From Streptomyces fodineus (GTDB lineage: Bacteria; Actinomycetota; Actinomycetes; Streptomycetales; Streptomycetaceae), in NCBI RefSeq assembly GCF_001735805.1, contig NZ_CP017248.1, positions 6,510,001 through 6,574,000 on the forward strand: 64,000 bases of DNA, in the 5' to 3' direction. Under the pieces are notes generated by a model. It was not told the DNA's origin. It saw nothing but the letters and a program-made list of their open reading frames with translations, and did not search any database. The position numbers were made by a program, and so were the translations under genes. Positions 15,844-24,572 of this stretch are shown piece after piece (position 1 is the first letter of the stretch; each line of letters begins with the position of its first letter).

Positions 15844-16140
15844 TCAGCCGGCCGCCTTGGCGATGATGCGTTCCATCTCCTCTCGGCCGAAGGCCCGCAG
15901 AGTCGTGGAACGGACGTTGCCCACCCCACCGAGCTGCAGGATTGCTGCGGTGGCAGTTTCGTCGTCAGGCGCCTCGACGATGGCCACGAGGTCGTATGGA
16001 CCGACGGTCCAGTAGATACTCAGGAGCTTCGCCCCGAGCTTCTGTACCGCTGAACCGAAGGTCTCGGCGCGCTTCGCGGTGTCCTTGTAGTTTCGGACCC
16101 CTTGATCGGTCCAGCTCAGCAAGGTGACGTACGTCGGCAT
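15844..16140 (-). CDS. GYD domain protein
   Basis: 98 residues, the full length of the family. It begins MPTYVTLLSWTDQGVRNYKD and continues with RAETFGSAVQKLGAKLLSIY and the GYD-type motif VGPYDLVAIVEAPDD (here GPYD). The C-terminal part is a ferredoxin-like helix-strand (TLRAFGREEMERII). GYD proteins are small ferredoxin-like alpha+beta cytoplasmic proteins of unknown biochemical role. Single gene; the ATG at 16140 is the only sensible start. Confidence 0.88.
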   Translation of the reverse strand: MPTYVTLLSWTDQGVRNYKDTAKRAETFGSAVQKLGAKLLSIYWTVGPYDLVAIVEAPDDETATAAILQLGGVGNVRSTTLRAFGREEMERIIAKAAG

Positions 16141-16267
16141 GTTCTTTCACCTTCACGAGAAGACACATCCTGAGGTCAAGCCTGGACAGCTGGGCTGGAA
16201 CGTGCACGAGGTACGCACCCGAACGAGCAACGGGAGCAACCGCAGGCATCGAGCGGCAGGCTGACAT

Positions 16268-16421
16268 TTACGCCTGACATCGACGACGCCGGATGAAGCC
16301 GTGCATGAGCATCTCTGTGCGGCCGTCGTGCCAGTCGACGACAACAGTCGGAGTCGTCGGCGTCGCAGAAGTCGTCGAAGAGTGTGTGGAAGACATGGTC
16401 CTGGTCTTCGAAGAGCAATTG
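16268..16421 (-). pseudogene. Frameshifted remnant of a small acidic protein
   Basis: One frame gives MLFEDQDHVFHTLFDDFCDA (start 16418); after a base shift another gives VVVDWHDGRTEMLMHGFIRR ending at 16268. Together they read like the end of one protein. It lies directly 3' of the HAD phosphatase stop. No family recognised. Confidence 0.35.
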
Positions 16422-17111
16422 TCAAATCTTGTGGCTGGGCAGTGTCTGGTGGAGAGGTAGCTGCCGCTCGGCGATGAGAGTCGGCAGCTCGCGCATGTCG
16501 TAGAAGACGACGGTGTCGCGGCCTTCGAGGCGTTCGGCCGGGGTGAGTCCTCCTGCGTAGCCGAAGGCCCGCATGCCGGCGGCGCGGGCAGCGTGGACGC
16601 CGGGCTGGCTGTCCTCGACGACCACGCACGCTTCGGGATCGACGCCCATCTGCTGGGCAGCGTGCAGGAACAGGTCGGGCGCGGGCTTGCCGCGGGAGAC
16701 TTCGGTGGAACTGTAGATGCGGCCTGCGAAGCGTTCGTAGAGCCCGGTGCGGTCCAGGGTGTGCCGCATCTTGTCGTGGGAGCCGCTGGAGGCGACGCAT
16801 GTCGGCAGAGTGAGCGCGTCGAGTGCTTCCGGCAAGCCGTCCACCGGGGCAAGCCCTGCGTCCACGGCCTCCCGGTGGAGGTGCTCGAACCTCTCCGACC
16901 AGATCGCGGCCGTGTCCGGGCCGAGTTGAGCGGCGACCTGCTCGTGGATGGCGGCGTGCGAGCGCCCGATGAACCGGTCCACGACCTCGTCCTCGGTCAG
17001 CGGCCAACCCAGCTCGGCTCCGAGGGCGACCTGGACACGAGCGGCGATGCGCTCGCTGTCGACCAGCACGCCGTCGCAGTCGAATATGACGAGTTCAATG
17101 GGCTTGATCAT
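16422..17111 (-). CDS. HAD-IA family hydrolase (beta-phosphoglucomutase/phosphatase-like)
   Basis: 229 residues. HAD motif I FDCDGVLVDS (Asp10 nucleophile, Asp12 acid) sits right after the start. A helical cap domain follows at about 16-85. Motif II is CVASSGS, the motif III Lys is in RGKPAPDLF, and motif IV is VVEDSQPGV. All catalytic residues are intact. DGVLVDSE and GKPAPDLFLxAA place it in the beta-phosphoglucomutase/phosphoglycolate-phosphatase-like subgroup; the exact sugar phosphate is unknown. Cytoplasmic. No operon partner with recognisable function. Confidence 0.9.
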   Translation of the reverse strand: MIKPIELVIFDCDGVLVDSERIAARVQVALGAELGWPLTEDEVVDRFIGRSHAAIHEQVAAQLGPDTAAIWSERFEHLHREAVDAGLAPVDGLPEALDALTLPTCVASSGSHDKMRHTLDRTGLYERFAGRIYSSTEVSRGKPAPDLFLHAAQQMGVDPEACVVVEDSQPGVHAARAAGMRAFGYAGGLTPAERLEGRDTVVFYDMRELPTLIAERQLPLHQTLPSHKI

Positions 17112-17134
17112 CCCCGCAGCCTAGGCTCTGCTGT

Positions 17135-17245
17135 TCACGCTGCGGCGACCTCCTCGCGCTCGACCAGGACGCCGTTCTTGAACTTGGCGCCGGAGCGAAC
17201 CAGGGCGACGAGGGAGGCCGGCGAACTGTTCGGCCTGCCGCTGTG
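17135..17245 (-). pseudogene. Short possible transposase C-terminal fragment
   Basis: The minus-strand frame reads PNSSPASLVALVRSGAKF, then KNGVLVEREEVAAA and stop. Such LVALVRAGAxFxNGxLVER endings are seen on streptomycete IS proteins as far as I recall, but the family is uncertain and only about 35 codons remain. Confidence 0.25.
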
Positions 17246-17390
17246 ACTGCCGGCGGCGCCGTCGGAACGTCGTACTCGGCGCGGTCGCGGTGCGTGGGCT
17301 CCTTCTCGGCAGCCGGCCGAGGTGACTCGCTCGGAGTAACCGAAGAGGGCCTTTGCGTGGGAAAAGCCAACTTGACCGGCTGTCCCGAAC

Positions 17391-17693
17391 TTGCGTCCGT
17401 ACTTCCGAACCCAGGGAGCCCGGGCCGCTGCACTTCGACGACCGCTGATCTACCGGGCCGCGCAGGAGAGTCTGCTGCTGTGCGAAGCTGTCTCCCGCGG
17501 CTGGATGCTCGATGAACCCGGCGTCATCCGCCGTACCGGTGCCGAGCAGCCGGCGTTCCCGCCCATGGACCGGGACGCGGCCGGGCGCGGTGCCCCGGAC
17601 GAGGTTCTCCTGTCCGGGCTGGAGGCGCTGCGGGCCATCGGCCGGCACCGGTCCCCCGCACAGCGCTCCGCGAACCAGGAAGAGACCTCGTGA
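17391..17693 (+). CDS. Hypothetical protein overlapping the GT2 gene, possibly 5' truncated
   Basis: Up to 100 codons. The part from about 17445 (RAAQESLLLCEAVSRGWMLD, then IRRTGAEQPAFPPMDRDAAG and DEVLLSGLEALRAIGRHR) looks like real protein, with helices and high GC at third positions. The first residues are Arg-rich and doubtful, so the true 5' end may be lost. Its TGA (17691-17693) overlaps the GTG start of the glycosyltransferase (17690), showing translational coupling. Function unknown; the context suggests a role with the glycosyltransferase. Confidence 0.45.
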   Translation: MRPYFRTQGARAAALRRPLIYRAAQESLLLCEAVSRGWMLDEPGVIRRTGAEQPAFPPMDRDAAGRGAPDEVLLSGLEALRAIGRHRSPAQRSANQEETS

Positions 17694-18442
17694 ACGTCGT
17701 CTCCATCGTTACCCCAGTACACAGCGGTGCTGTCCGTTTCCTTCCGGACGCCTACGCCTCTCTGCTCTGCCAGGACCTTCCCGCCGGATGGTCATGGGAG
17801 TGGTGCGTACAGGAAGACGGCAGCGACGTCCGCGCGCAGTCGTACCTGCCGGCCGACGATCCACGGATCCGGATTTCGTCGTCCCGCGCCGGCGGCCCGC
17901 ACGTGGCCCGCACCATGGCATTCGCGCGCTCCAGGGGTGCCTACCTGAAGACGCTGGACTCCGACGACCAGCTCACACCCGGCACTCTCGCGCGTGACAT
18001 CGCCGTGCTGGAGGAACACGCCTCGGTCGGCTGGACCACGTCGCGGGTCGTCGATCTCCTCGAGGACGGCAGCACCGTCTCCTTCGAATTCAGCGACCCG
18101 CAACCGGGCCGGCTCCCCAAGGGAAGCGCGTTCGCCTTCTGGACCGAGCACCGCCGTCCGCAGGTCCACCCCGCCACGCTGTGCGTGAGGCGCTCCCTGC
18201 TGGCACTGCTGGGCGGCTGGATGGCACTGCCCGCCTCGGGCGACACCGGCCTCCTCCTCGGTCTGGACGCCCTGGCGGACGGATGGTTCATCGGCGACAC
18301 CGGACTTGCCTACCGCAAGCACGACGGCCAGATCACCGCCCACCCTCACCATCGGAGCGGAGAGGAATGGGAGGCCCGGATGTCCCTGATCCGTGAACAC
18401 GCGGAGGCAATCCGAGCGTGGGCTGACACGCACGGAAGGTGA
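17690..18442 (+). CDS. Family 2 glycosyltransferase
   Basis: 250 residues with a GTG start overlapping the preceding stop. The N-terminus VSIVTPVHSGAVRFLPDAY is the GT-A nucleotide-binding beginning. EDGSD and the metal-binding TLDSDDQLTPGTL (DxD-type motif near residue 87) follow, then the acceptor domain. Residues near GDTGLLLGLDALADGWFIGD match the ED-like catalytic loop region of short GT2 enzymes. No transmembrane segment, so it is cytoplasmic, using a nucleotide-sugar donor. The acceptor is unknown; similar stand-alone GT2 genes occur in streptomycetes next to small uncharacterised ORFs. Confidence 0.85.
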   Translation: MNVVSIVTPVHSGAVRFLPDAYASLLCQDLPAGWSWEWCVQEDGSDVRAQSYLPADDPRIRISSSRAGGPHVARTMAFARSRGAYLKTLDSDDQLTPGTLARDIAVLEEHASVGWTTSRVVDLLEDGSTVSFEFSDPQPGRLPKGSAFAFWTEHRRPQVHPATLCVRRSLLALLGGWMALPASGDTGLLLGLDALADGWFIGDTGLAYRKHDGQITAHPHHRSGEEWEARMSLIREHAEAIRAWADTHGR

Positions 18443-18565
18443 GCTGAGGTCACATATAGTCGATTAGGTATGAAAAGTCATCAAGAGGTGATTAAATCGC
18501 GCAAATAATTCTTATTAGGATGGACTCGATCGGATGTAGATCGCTGCAGGTCCACATCCGATCAC
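18443..18565 (+). promoter_or_regulatory. A/T-rich promoter region for the SpoIIE-type phosphatase
   Basis: A/T-rich for this genome, with runs such as AATAATTCTTATTAGGAT. TAGGAT at 18516-18521 fits a TAnnnT -10 box; no convincing -35 is seen. It is the only such stretch near the GT2/SpoIIE boundary. Confidence 0.35.
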
Positions 18566-21500
18566 ATGCAGCCCAGCGGGTACCCCAGCGGTGAGCGGAG
18601 GCGAGCGTCGGCCGTGGTGAATACCAGAGGCGGAGATGCGGACAACACCGGACCGTCCATGCCCCGCCCTCCCCAATCGCTGCACCAGCCGCGGAGCCTG
18701 CGGACCATACAGGCGAAACGGCCCCTGGAACGGCACCGCATGCGGATGCGGCTGCTCGACGCCGTGCACGAGGACCGGCGCGATGTCGAAGTGCTGCTGA
18801 CCGGGCTCCAGCAGGCCGTGGCCGAGGTGCACGGCCTGGGGGGCATGGTGCATCTCCCGGGCGGCGGTATGAGCGGCGTCCTCTACCTGGTCGCCGACAG
18901 CGGCCTGCCGGAGTCGATGACCCGGCCCTGGCTGATCATCCCGGCACGGGGCGCGGCGCCGCCGAGCAGGGCCGCCCGCAATGACACCGTCAGCTGGCGG
19001 CCCGACCTGGCCCCGCCCGACCCGGTGCCCGGCCGGGACCCCGCCGCCCTGTGGCCTGCCCGACTGCCCGCCGGGATCGGTCATCTGGCCGTGCCCATTC
19101 CGGGTGGTGGCCGGCGACGCGGCGCGCTCTCCGTCCTCTTCGCCCCGGGTACCGAGCCCGGCCCGGCGGAGCGCGGGTTCCTGAACGACGTGGCGGCCTG
19201 GATGTCCGGCCGGCTCAGGTCGTCCGGGATCCTCAATCCGTCCCCCACCCTGCTGCGCGCCCTGGAGGACGGGCCGGGACCGCGGCAGACCGCCCCGTGG
19301 GACGAGGAGGGGGCGCCCTCCATCGGGTACACCTGGGACCTGCGCACCGGCGAGCTGACCGCCGACCAGCCCGTCCAGGAGGTGCTGCCCGGCATCGATC
19401 CGGAGGTGATGACCGGCGGCATCGAGGCGTGGGCGGCGCTGATCCACCCGGACGACCTGCCGGCGGCGGTAGCCGGCTTCGACACGGGCATCCAGCTGCG
19501 CGGCGGCTTCCAGAACGAGTACCGGATCCGGCGCCAGGACGGCACATACCTCTGGATCGAGGCCCGTGCCCGGACGATCACGGACGAAGAGGGGGCGCCG
19601 GCGAAGGTGATCGGCACCCTCCGGGACAGCAGCGAGACGCACGCCGCCGCCGAGTCGGTGGGGCGGGCGCTGCGGCACATGAGCGACGGCTTCGTCTCCC
19701 TGGACACGGAGTGGCGCATCGGATTTCTCAACCAGGCCGCCGAGCGGCTCCTCGGCGCCGCGGGAGACGTGGCCGGAGCCCTGCTGTGGAACATTCCCGC
19801 GGTACGAGCCGTGCCGGGGCTGGAAGAACGGTGCCGGGCCACGGCGGCCGAGGGACGGCCGGCCGGATTCGACGTACCGGGGCCGGACGGGACGTCCTGG
19901 TACCACCTGCGGCTGCTGCCGGTGCCGGAAGGCCTCACGCTCTACATCACCGACACCACCGAGCGGCATCTGCGGGAGGCCGAACGGGCCGCCGCGGAGC
20001 GGGCGTCGGCGGAGCGAGCGGCCCTGGTGCAGCGGATCACGCGGGAGCTGGCCGAGGCTGTCACGGCCCAGGACGTGATGGCGGCGGTGGCCGACGGCGT
20101 GATGACACCTCTCGGAGCCACCGGACTCATCATGTTCGGCGTGGTCGGCGACCGGCTCACCGTGGTCGGCTCCCGGGGATACGGGGAGCGCTTCACCCGG
20201 CTGCTGGACGGGCGCTGGGCGGTGCTGGACACCACGAACCCGGTGGGAGACGCCCTGCGCACCCGCACCCCGCTCTGCATCTCCTCCCCGGAGGAGTTCT
20301 TGAAGAGCTACCCGGGGACCGAGACCCTGGTCCACGAGAGCGGCAAGCAGGCGTGGGCCTTTCTGCCGCTGGCGGTGTCGGGGCGCGAGATCGGCGCGGC
20401 GGTGATCTCCTTCGGCCGGCCACGGGCACTGGACGATGACGAACGAACGCTGCTGACCGCGCTCAGCGGACTGATCGCGCAGGCCCTGGAGCGGGCCGGG
20501 CTCTACGACGAGGCGACGACCCGGGCCCGTACCCTCCAGCGCAGCCTGCTGCCGCAGGCACTGCCCCAGCTGCCCGAGGTGACGACGGCGGCGCGCTACC
20601 AGCCGGCCAAACAGGGAGCCGACGTCGGCGGCGACTGGTACGACGTGATCCCCCTGTCCGCGGCCCGGGTGGCGCTCGTGATCGGCGACGTCATGGGCCA
20701 CGGCATGGCCGAGGCCGCCACCATGGGCGGGCTCCGCACAGCCGTCCGTACCCTGTCGGAGCTGGAGCTGCCGCCCGACGAAATCCTCGGCCACCTCAAC
20801 GACATCGTCGGCGAGCTGGGCACCGATGCCTTCGCGACCTGCCTGTACGGCATCTACGACCCGGTGAGCCGGCGTCTGTCGTACGCCAGCGCCGGTCAGC
20901 CGCCCCCGGCGGTGGCCCACCCCGACGGCCCCGTGACCTTCCTGCCCATGACCCCGGACCCGCCGCTGGGGGTGGCCGCGCCGCCGTTCGAAACCCGCGA
21001 GACCCGTCTGCCCGCCGACAGCCTGCTCGCCCTCTACAGCGACGGCCTGGTCGAGAGCAAGGACAGGGACGTCACCACCGGCATGAACCGCCTCGCCGAG
21101 CTCCTGTCCCAGTCCGTGAACGCCATGCCGGCCTCACCGGCGGACGCGTCCGACCTGGACGCTCTCTGCGCCACCCTCACCTCCGCCCTCCTGCCCGCCC
21201 ACGGCGCGCTGATAGACGACGCCGCCCTGCTGCTGGCCCGCACCCACCCGCTGGACGCGGAGAACGTCGCCGAGTGGCCGTTGCCGGAGGACCCGATGGC
21301 GGCGGGCCAGGCGCGCGACCTGGTCCGCGCCCAGCTCACCGACTGGGGCCTGGCCCACGAGGACCTGATCATGACCACCGAACTTCTGGTCAGCGAGCTG
21401 GTCGGGAACGTCATCCGGCACGCCTGCGGCCCCATCCGGCTGCGCATGCTCCGCAGCCGCGCACTGATCTGCGAGGTCTCCGACGCCAGCCTGACCACGC

Positions 21501-21658
21501 CGCACATCCGCCACACCTCCGTCACCGACGAGGGCGGCCGCGGCCTGCAGCTCATCTCCGCACTCTGCCAGCGCTGGGGCACCCGCCACACCCGAAACGG
21601 CAAGGCCATCTGGACCGAACAGCTCCTCCCCACGGCCTCGGCCCGGCCTTCACGTTGA
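18566..21658 (+). CDS. PAS-PAS-GAF-SpoIIE phosphatase-HATPase multidomain regulator
   Basis: Up to 1030 residues; later in-frame starts near 18659 or 18737 are equally possible since no clear RBS is seen. Domain order: N-terminal GAF-like region (about 60-220), PAS (about 250-355, ending with a PAC strand), second PAS (about 365-465), short coiled coil rich in ERAAAERAS, GAF (about 480-645), and PP2C/SpoIIE phosphatase (about 665-890, with GADVGGDWYDV, GDVMGHGMAEAA, YSDGLVE and DDAALLL). The last 120 residues are an anti-sigma-type HATPase (TTELLVSELVGNVIRHA, DEGGRGLQLI). Family knowledge: such proteins dephosphorylate anti-anti-sigma factors and phosphorylate or bind partners in partner-switching stress networks. 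No membrane helix. The convergent neighbour is a second SpoIIE phosphatase. Confidence 0.9.
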   Translation: MQPSGYPSGERRRASAVVNTRGGDADNTGPSMPRPPQSLHQPRSLRTIQAKRPLERHRMRMRLLDAVHEDRRDVEVLLTGLQQAVAEVHGLGGMVHLPGGGMSGVLYLVADSGLPESMTRPWLIIPARGAAPPSRAARNDTVSWRPDLAPPDPVPGRDPAALWPARLPAGIGHLAVPIPGGGRRRGALSVLFAPGTEPGPAERGFLNDVAAWMSGRLRSSGILNPSPTLLRALEDGPGPRQTAPWDEEGAPSIGYTWDLRTGELTADQPVQEVLPGIDPEVMTGGIEAWAALIHPDDLPAAVAGFDTGIQLRGGFQNEYRIRRQDGTYLWIEARARTITDEEGAPAKVIGTLRDSSETHAAAESVGRALRHMSDGFVSLDTEWRIGFLNQAAERLLGAAGDVAGALLWNIPAVRAVPGLEERCRATAAEGRPAGFDVPGPDGTSWYHLRLLPVPEGLTLYITDTTERHLREAERAAAERASAERAALVQRITRELAEAVTAQDVMAAVADGVMTPLGATGLIMFGVVGDRLTVVGSRGYGERFTRLLDGRWAVLDTTNPVGDALRTRTPLCISSPEEFLKSYPGTETLVHESGKQAWAFLPLAVSGREIGAAVISFGRPRALDDDERTLLTALSGLIAQALERAGLYDEATTRARTLQRSLLPQALPQLPEVTTAARYQPAKQGADVGGDWYDVIPLSAARVALVIGDVMGHGMAEAATMGGLRTAVRTLSELELPPDEILGHLNDIVGELGTDAFATCLYGIYDPVSRRLSYASAGQPPPAVAHPDGPVTFLPMTPDPPLGVAAPPFETRETRLPADSLLALYSDGLVESKDRDVTTGMNRLAELLSQSVNAMPASPADASDLDALCATLTSALLPAHGALIDDAALLLARTHPLDAENVAEWPLPEDPMAAGQARDLVRAQLTDWGLAHEDLIMTTELLVSELVGNVIRHACGPIRLRMLRSRALICEVSDASLTTPHIRHTSVTDEGGRGLQLISALCQRWGTRHTRNGKAIWTEQLLPTASARPSR

Positions 21659-21712
21659 GGCTGCCCGGCCGCCCCGTCGCAGCACGACACCGCCGGGGGC
21701 CGATGGGGACGT

Positions 21713-22939
21713 TCAGTCGAGGATCGCGAGGTGGTCGGCGGTGCCTCCGTGCCACTCGATCATGAAAAGGGTGGCGTCGTCGGTGGTGCGCCCGCCCCGT
21801 TCCCTCTTCAGCGTGTGGGAGAGCCGGCGCAGATCCGCCCGCACGCCCTCCGACGGCTCTTCCCCCAGGCGGTTGACGCAGCGGATGAGGCGTTCCTCGC
21901 CGAACGCCTCCCCGCCGGCGACATGCTCCTCGATGATGCCATCGGTGTAGCAGAGCACCCGGTCGCCCTGCTGGAGCACGTGCTCTTTGACGCGGGGCAT
22001 TTCACCGCCGAAGCCGACGGGCAGCGTCGTCGCGCTCTCCAGCTGCTGTACGACCTCGCCGTCGCGGATCAGCAACGGCGCGGGGTGGCCCGCGTTGACC
22101 AGCTCCATCACACCGGTGGTGACGTTCAGGTGCATCAGCTGCGCCGTGACGAAGTGGTCCGGCCCGAACTGCTTGGAAATGGCATCGTCCATGAACGCGT
22201 ACTTTTCGTCCAGGCTGATGAATACGCGCCGGGCATGCCGGTAGGCACCGATGGCCACGGCGGCCATCGTGGCGGCGTCCAAGGCGTGACCCATCGCGTC
22301 GATGACGGCCATGTGCAGGATGTTGCCGTTGAGGGCGTAATCGAAGCTGTCGCCTGCGACGCGGTAGGCGGGCTCCAGGGCGCCGGCCACCTGGACCTGC
22401 GGCACGGTCATCGTCAGCGGCGGCAGCAGGCTCCACTGGATCTCCGCGGACACGCTCATCGGCTCCCGGCGCCGGGCCTGGAAGAACAGGTCGGTATAGG
22501 CGTTCTTGGTGACCAGCATGTCGGCGACCAGGCTGGCAAGCCTGTGCAGCAGCCGCCGGTCGTCGTCGCCGACCGCGTCCAGGGTGAGGGCCATGACGCC
22601 CACCTGGTCACTGCCGTCCAGCAGCGGCAGGTACATCCGGACGCCGCCGCGGGCCTGCGCCACCTCGACCATGTCGCCGCGCAGGAAGGCCCGCCCGGCG
22701 GGGGAGTCGACCACCGGCTCTGGTTGGGCCACGTGCAGGTTCCTGCCCGGCAGCGGCACCAGCAATTCCTGTGCGTAGTCCTGGAGCAGGATGGAGACAT
22801 CACGACCGCCGATCCTGGCCACCCCCTCCGCGATCAGCGGGGCGATCATCTGGGGCGGCAGCAGCCGCGCCCTGTCCAGCAACAGGCCGAGCAGCCGCTC
22901 GCCGAAGCCCTCCGATCGGTCAATGCGCTCCGTGCCCAT
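21713..22939 (-). CDS. PP2C/SpoIIE-family serine phosphatase
   Basis: 408 residues from the ATG at 22939 (MGTERIDRSEGFGERLLGLL); the frame continues upstream but without protein character. The N-terminal 165 residues form a GAF-like sensor (MYLPLLDGSDQVGVMALTLD). The phosphatase domain contains VAGDSFDYAL, VIDAMGHALDAATMAA, VNAGHPAPLLIRDG, LCYTDGIIEEH and TTDDATLFMIEW, so the metal-binding Asp residues are present. Unlike the neighbouring 1030-residue protein it lacks PAS and kinase-like domains. Similar to the streptomycete phosphatases acting on anti-sigma antagonists. Convergent with that protein, 54 bp between stops. Confidence 0.88.
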   Translation of the reverse strand: MGTERIDRSEGFGERLLGLLLDRARLLPPQMIAPLIAEGVARIGGRDVSILLQDYAQELLVPLPGRNLHVAQPEPVVDSPAGRAFLRGDMVEVAQARGGVRMYLPLLDGSDQVGVMALTLDAVGDDDRRLLHRLASLVADMLVTKNAYTDLFFQARRREPMSVSAEIQWSLLPPLTMTVPQVQVAGALEPAYRVAGDSFDYALNGNILHMAVIDAMGHALDAATMAAVAIGAYRHARRVFISLDEKYAFMDDAISKQFGPDHFVTAQLMHLNVTTGVMELVNAGHPAPLLIRDGEVVQQLESATTLPVGFGGEMPRVKEHVLQQGDRVLCYTDGIIEEHVAGGEAFGEERLIRCVNRLGEEPSEGVRADLRRLSHTLKRERGGRTTDDATLFMIEWHGGTADHLAILD

Positions 22940-23183
22940 GGCCCGATGTGACACCCGCCTTCCCGCGTCCAGGCTGGTTACCGCCTCCGCACAACGTGAC
23001 CTTGCAAGCCTGCGGAGCTGTTCATTACGCCATGCGCGGCATGTCGGCCGCACCGTGATCCGACCCGGCCGGTGCGATGAGCGCCCGCCGGCCGGCTTCC
23101 CGTGTCTGAACGAGCCCTCCCGGGTGCGGTGCGCCGTGCGCGTGTGCCGGAGTCGACGTGCCGGTGCGGTGGTTGCGTCCTCG

Positions 23184-23756
23184 ATGGGCGATGGCCACCG
23201 TGAACGGGTGATTCTCGTTCCGGGCTGGATGTGGCGGCGGGGGCCGGCGAGCCGGGCGGTGGGCGCCGGCCTCGCGGCCGGCGTCTTCTTCGGGGCCTTC
23301 GCCGTCGTCGAGGCGAAGTCATGGGCGGGCGCCGTGGTGGTCTTCGTGGTGCTCAGCCTGTTCTACGGGACCCGGGTGGCGCGCCGGATGGGCAGGATCT
23401 GGCCTGCGGCCGAGGGTATGAACCGCACCGACCGTGCGGCCGTGGTACGCGCCACCCGGCGCGGCGAGGCCATCGACGATCCCCGGCTGGCGCCCGCGGT
23501 CGCCGAGTACGCCGACGCCCTGCGCCGGACCGCCGAGGAGGACCGGCTGCACCGCTGGATCGTCCTGCTCGTCACCGCGCTCGCGGTCGCTCTCGCCGTG
23601 TACGACACCGTGATGAGCTCCACCGGCGAGACCATCGCCTCGTGGCTGATGGTGGCGCTCTTCCTGGCCGACCTGATGTGGTGGCCGCGCGGCCGGGCCC
23701 GCCTTCTGGCCCGAGCCGACCGGGCGGAGGCATCGGCCCGGACGCGCCTCGGCTGA
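23184..23756 (+). CDS. Membrane protein with about four hydrophobic segments
   Basis: 190 residues from the ATG at 23184; GTG 23208 or ATG 23229 are alternative starts. Hydrophobic segments: AVGAGLAAGVFFGAFAVVE, AGAVVVFVVLSLFYG, IVLLVTALAVALAVYDTVM and WLMVALFLADLMWW. Between pairs 2 and 3 is a charged cytoplasmic helix region (MNRTDRAAVVRATRRGEAID, then AEYADALRRTAEEDR). This arrangement is common in uncharacterised streptomycete membrane proteins. No enzymatic motif. Divergent from the SpoIIE phosphatase with 244 bp between starts. Confidence 0.7.
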   Translation: MGDGHRERVILVPGWMWRRGPASRAVGAGLAAGVFFGAFAVVEAKSWAGAVVVFVVLSLFYGTRVARRMGRIWPAAEGMNRTDRAAVVRATRRGEAIDDPRLAPAVAEYADALRRTAEEDRLHRWIVLLVTALAVALAVYDTVMSSTGETIASWLMVALFLADLMWWPRGRARLLARADRAEASARTRLG

Positions 23757-24028
23757 CCCCCGCTGGACTGACAACGTCGTGGACAGATCTGCTCGGTGCT
23801 TCGCTTCCGAGGACGACCTGGTCGTGGCCTATCCGCTGACCACCCCTGATGGACGCGGTCCGGCTGATCCGGTCGGGGGCGGACGGCCCTCGGGGCCGCG
23901 TGAGACAAGCCTGCTGCAGGGCCCATGCCCTCAACGCCTGGTCGGCCGCCGGGCGCGGTGGGGCGTCGAGTGGGACGATGTGGGGCATAAGGGGCGGTCC
24001 GAGACCTTGAGCCGAGGGAGGGCCGGAC

Positions 24029-24562
24029 ATGGAGATCAAGCCTCAGGCGGTCGTCATCCCCAAAGAGACCGATCATCTGGAGCAGGGGAAATACGGTCCG
24101 GTTTTCCCGAGGACTCCGGCGTGTTACGGGTTCACCATCGTCGCGCGGGTCAAGCCGGGCCACGCCGACGCGGTACGCGGGTACGGCTACGAACTGGCGA
24201 AGGCGCTGGAGCAGGATCCGTACCTTCTCGCGCCGCTCAAGTTGCACTACCTGCGCTGGGTGCTCTTCGACGACGACACACGCTTCATGTACCAGGGCAT
24301 CTTCGACACCGACTTCGACAAGTACACCGAGGACGCCATCGCGCTGTTCACGAAGGCCGGCGTGAGCACGGTCTTCGAGCACCTCGAAGGGTTTCCCGAG
24401 GACTGGCGGACCAATCCGGAGGCGTTCATCAGGTTTGTGCGCGAACATCAATGCCCGAGCTTCATCGAATACGGAGAGTATCCGTACGTGACGGCGGATG
24501 AGATCAAGAAGGCTCTGCGCATCAAGAGCGCCTTTTCCGACGTGCTCGACCAGATGCAGTGA
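24029..24562 (+). CDS. Uncharacterised protein, first gene of a Dyp-peroxidase operon
   Basis: 177 residues, RBS GGAGGG a few bases before the ATG. No signal peptide or membrane helix. The sequence has a ferredoxin-like alpha+beta look (YGFTIVARVKPGHADAVRGY, LKLHYLRWVLFDDDTRFMYQ, GIFDTDFDKYTEDAIALFTK), similar in pattern to dimeric alpha+beta-barrel proteins, the same superfamily fold used by Dyp peroxidases. Conserved Trp/Tyr/His residues are scattered. The next gene starts 10 bp downstream and the Dyp peroxidase is third. Family not identified; a role in peroxidase maturation or heme handling is only inference. Confidence 0.75.
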   Translation: MEIKPQAVVIPKETDHLEQGKYGPVFPRTPACYGFTIVARVKPGHADAVRGYGYELAKALEQDPYLLAPLKLHYLRWVLFDDDTRFMYQGIFDTDFDKYTEDAIALFTKAGVSTVFEHLEGFPEDWRTNPEAFIRFVREHQCPSFIEYGEYPYVTADEIKKALRIKSAFSDVLDQMQ

Positions 24563-24572
24563 GGCGACCGAG

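Noticed and set aside
18515-20920. An 801-codon minus-strand frame opposite the SpoIIE protein
   Set aside because: Arg/Gly/Leu-rich shadow of a high-GC gene. The plus strand carries all PAS/GAF/SpoIIE motifs.
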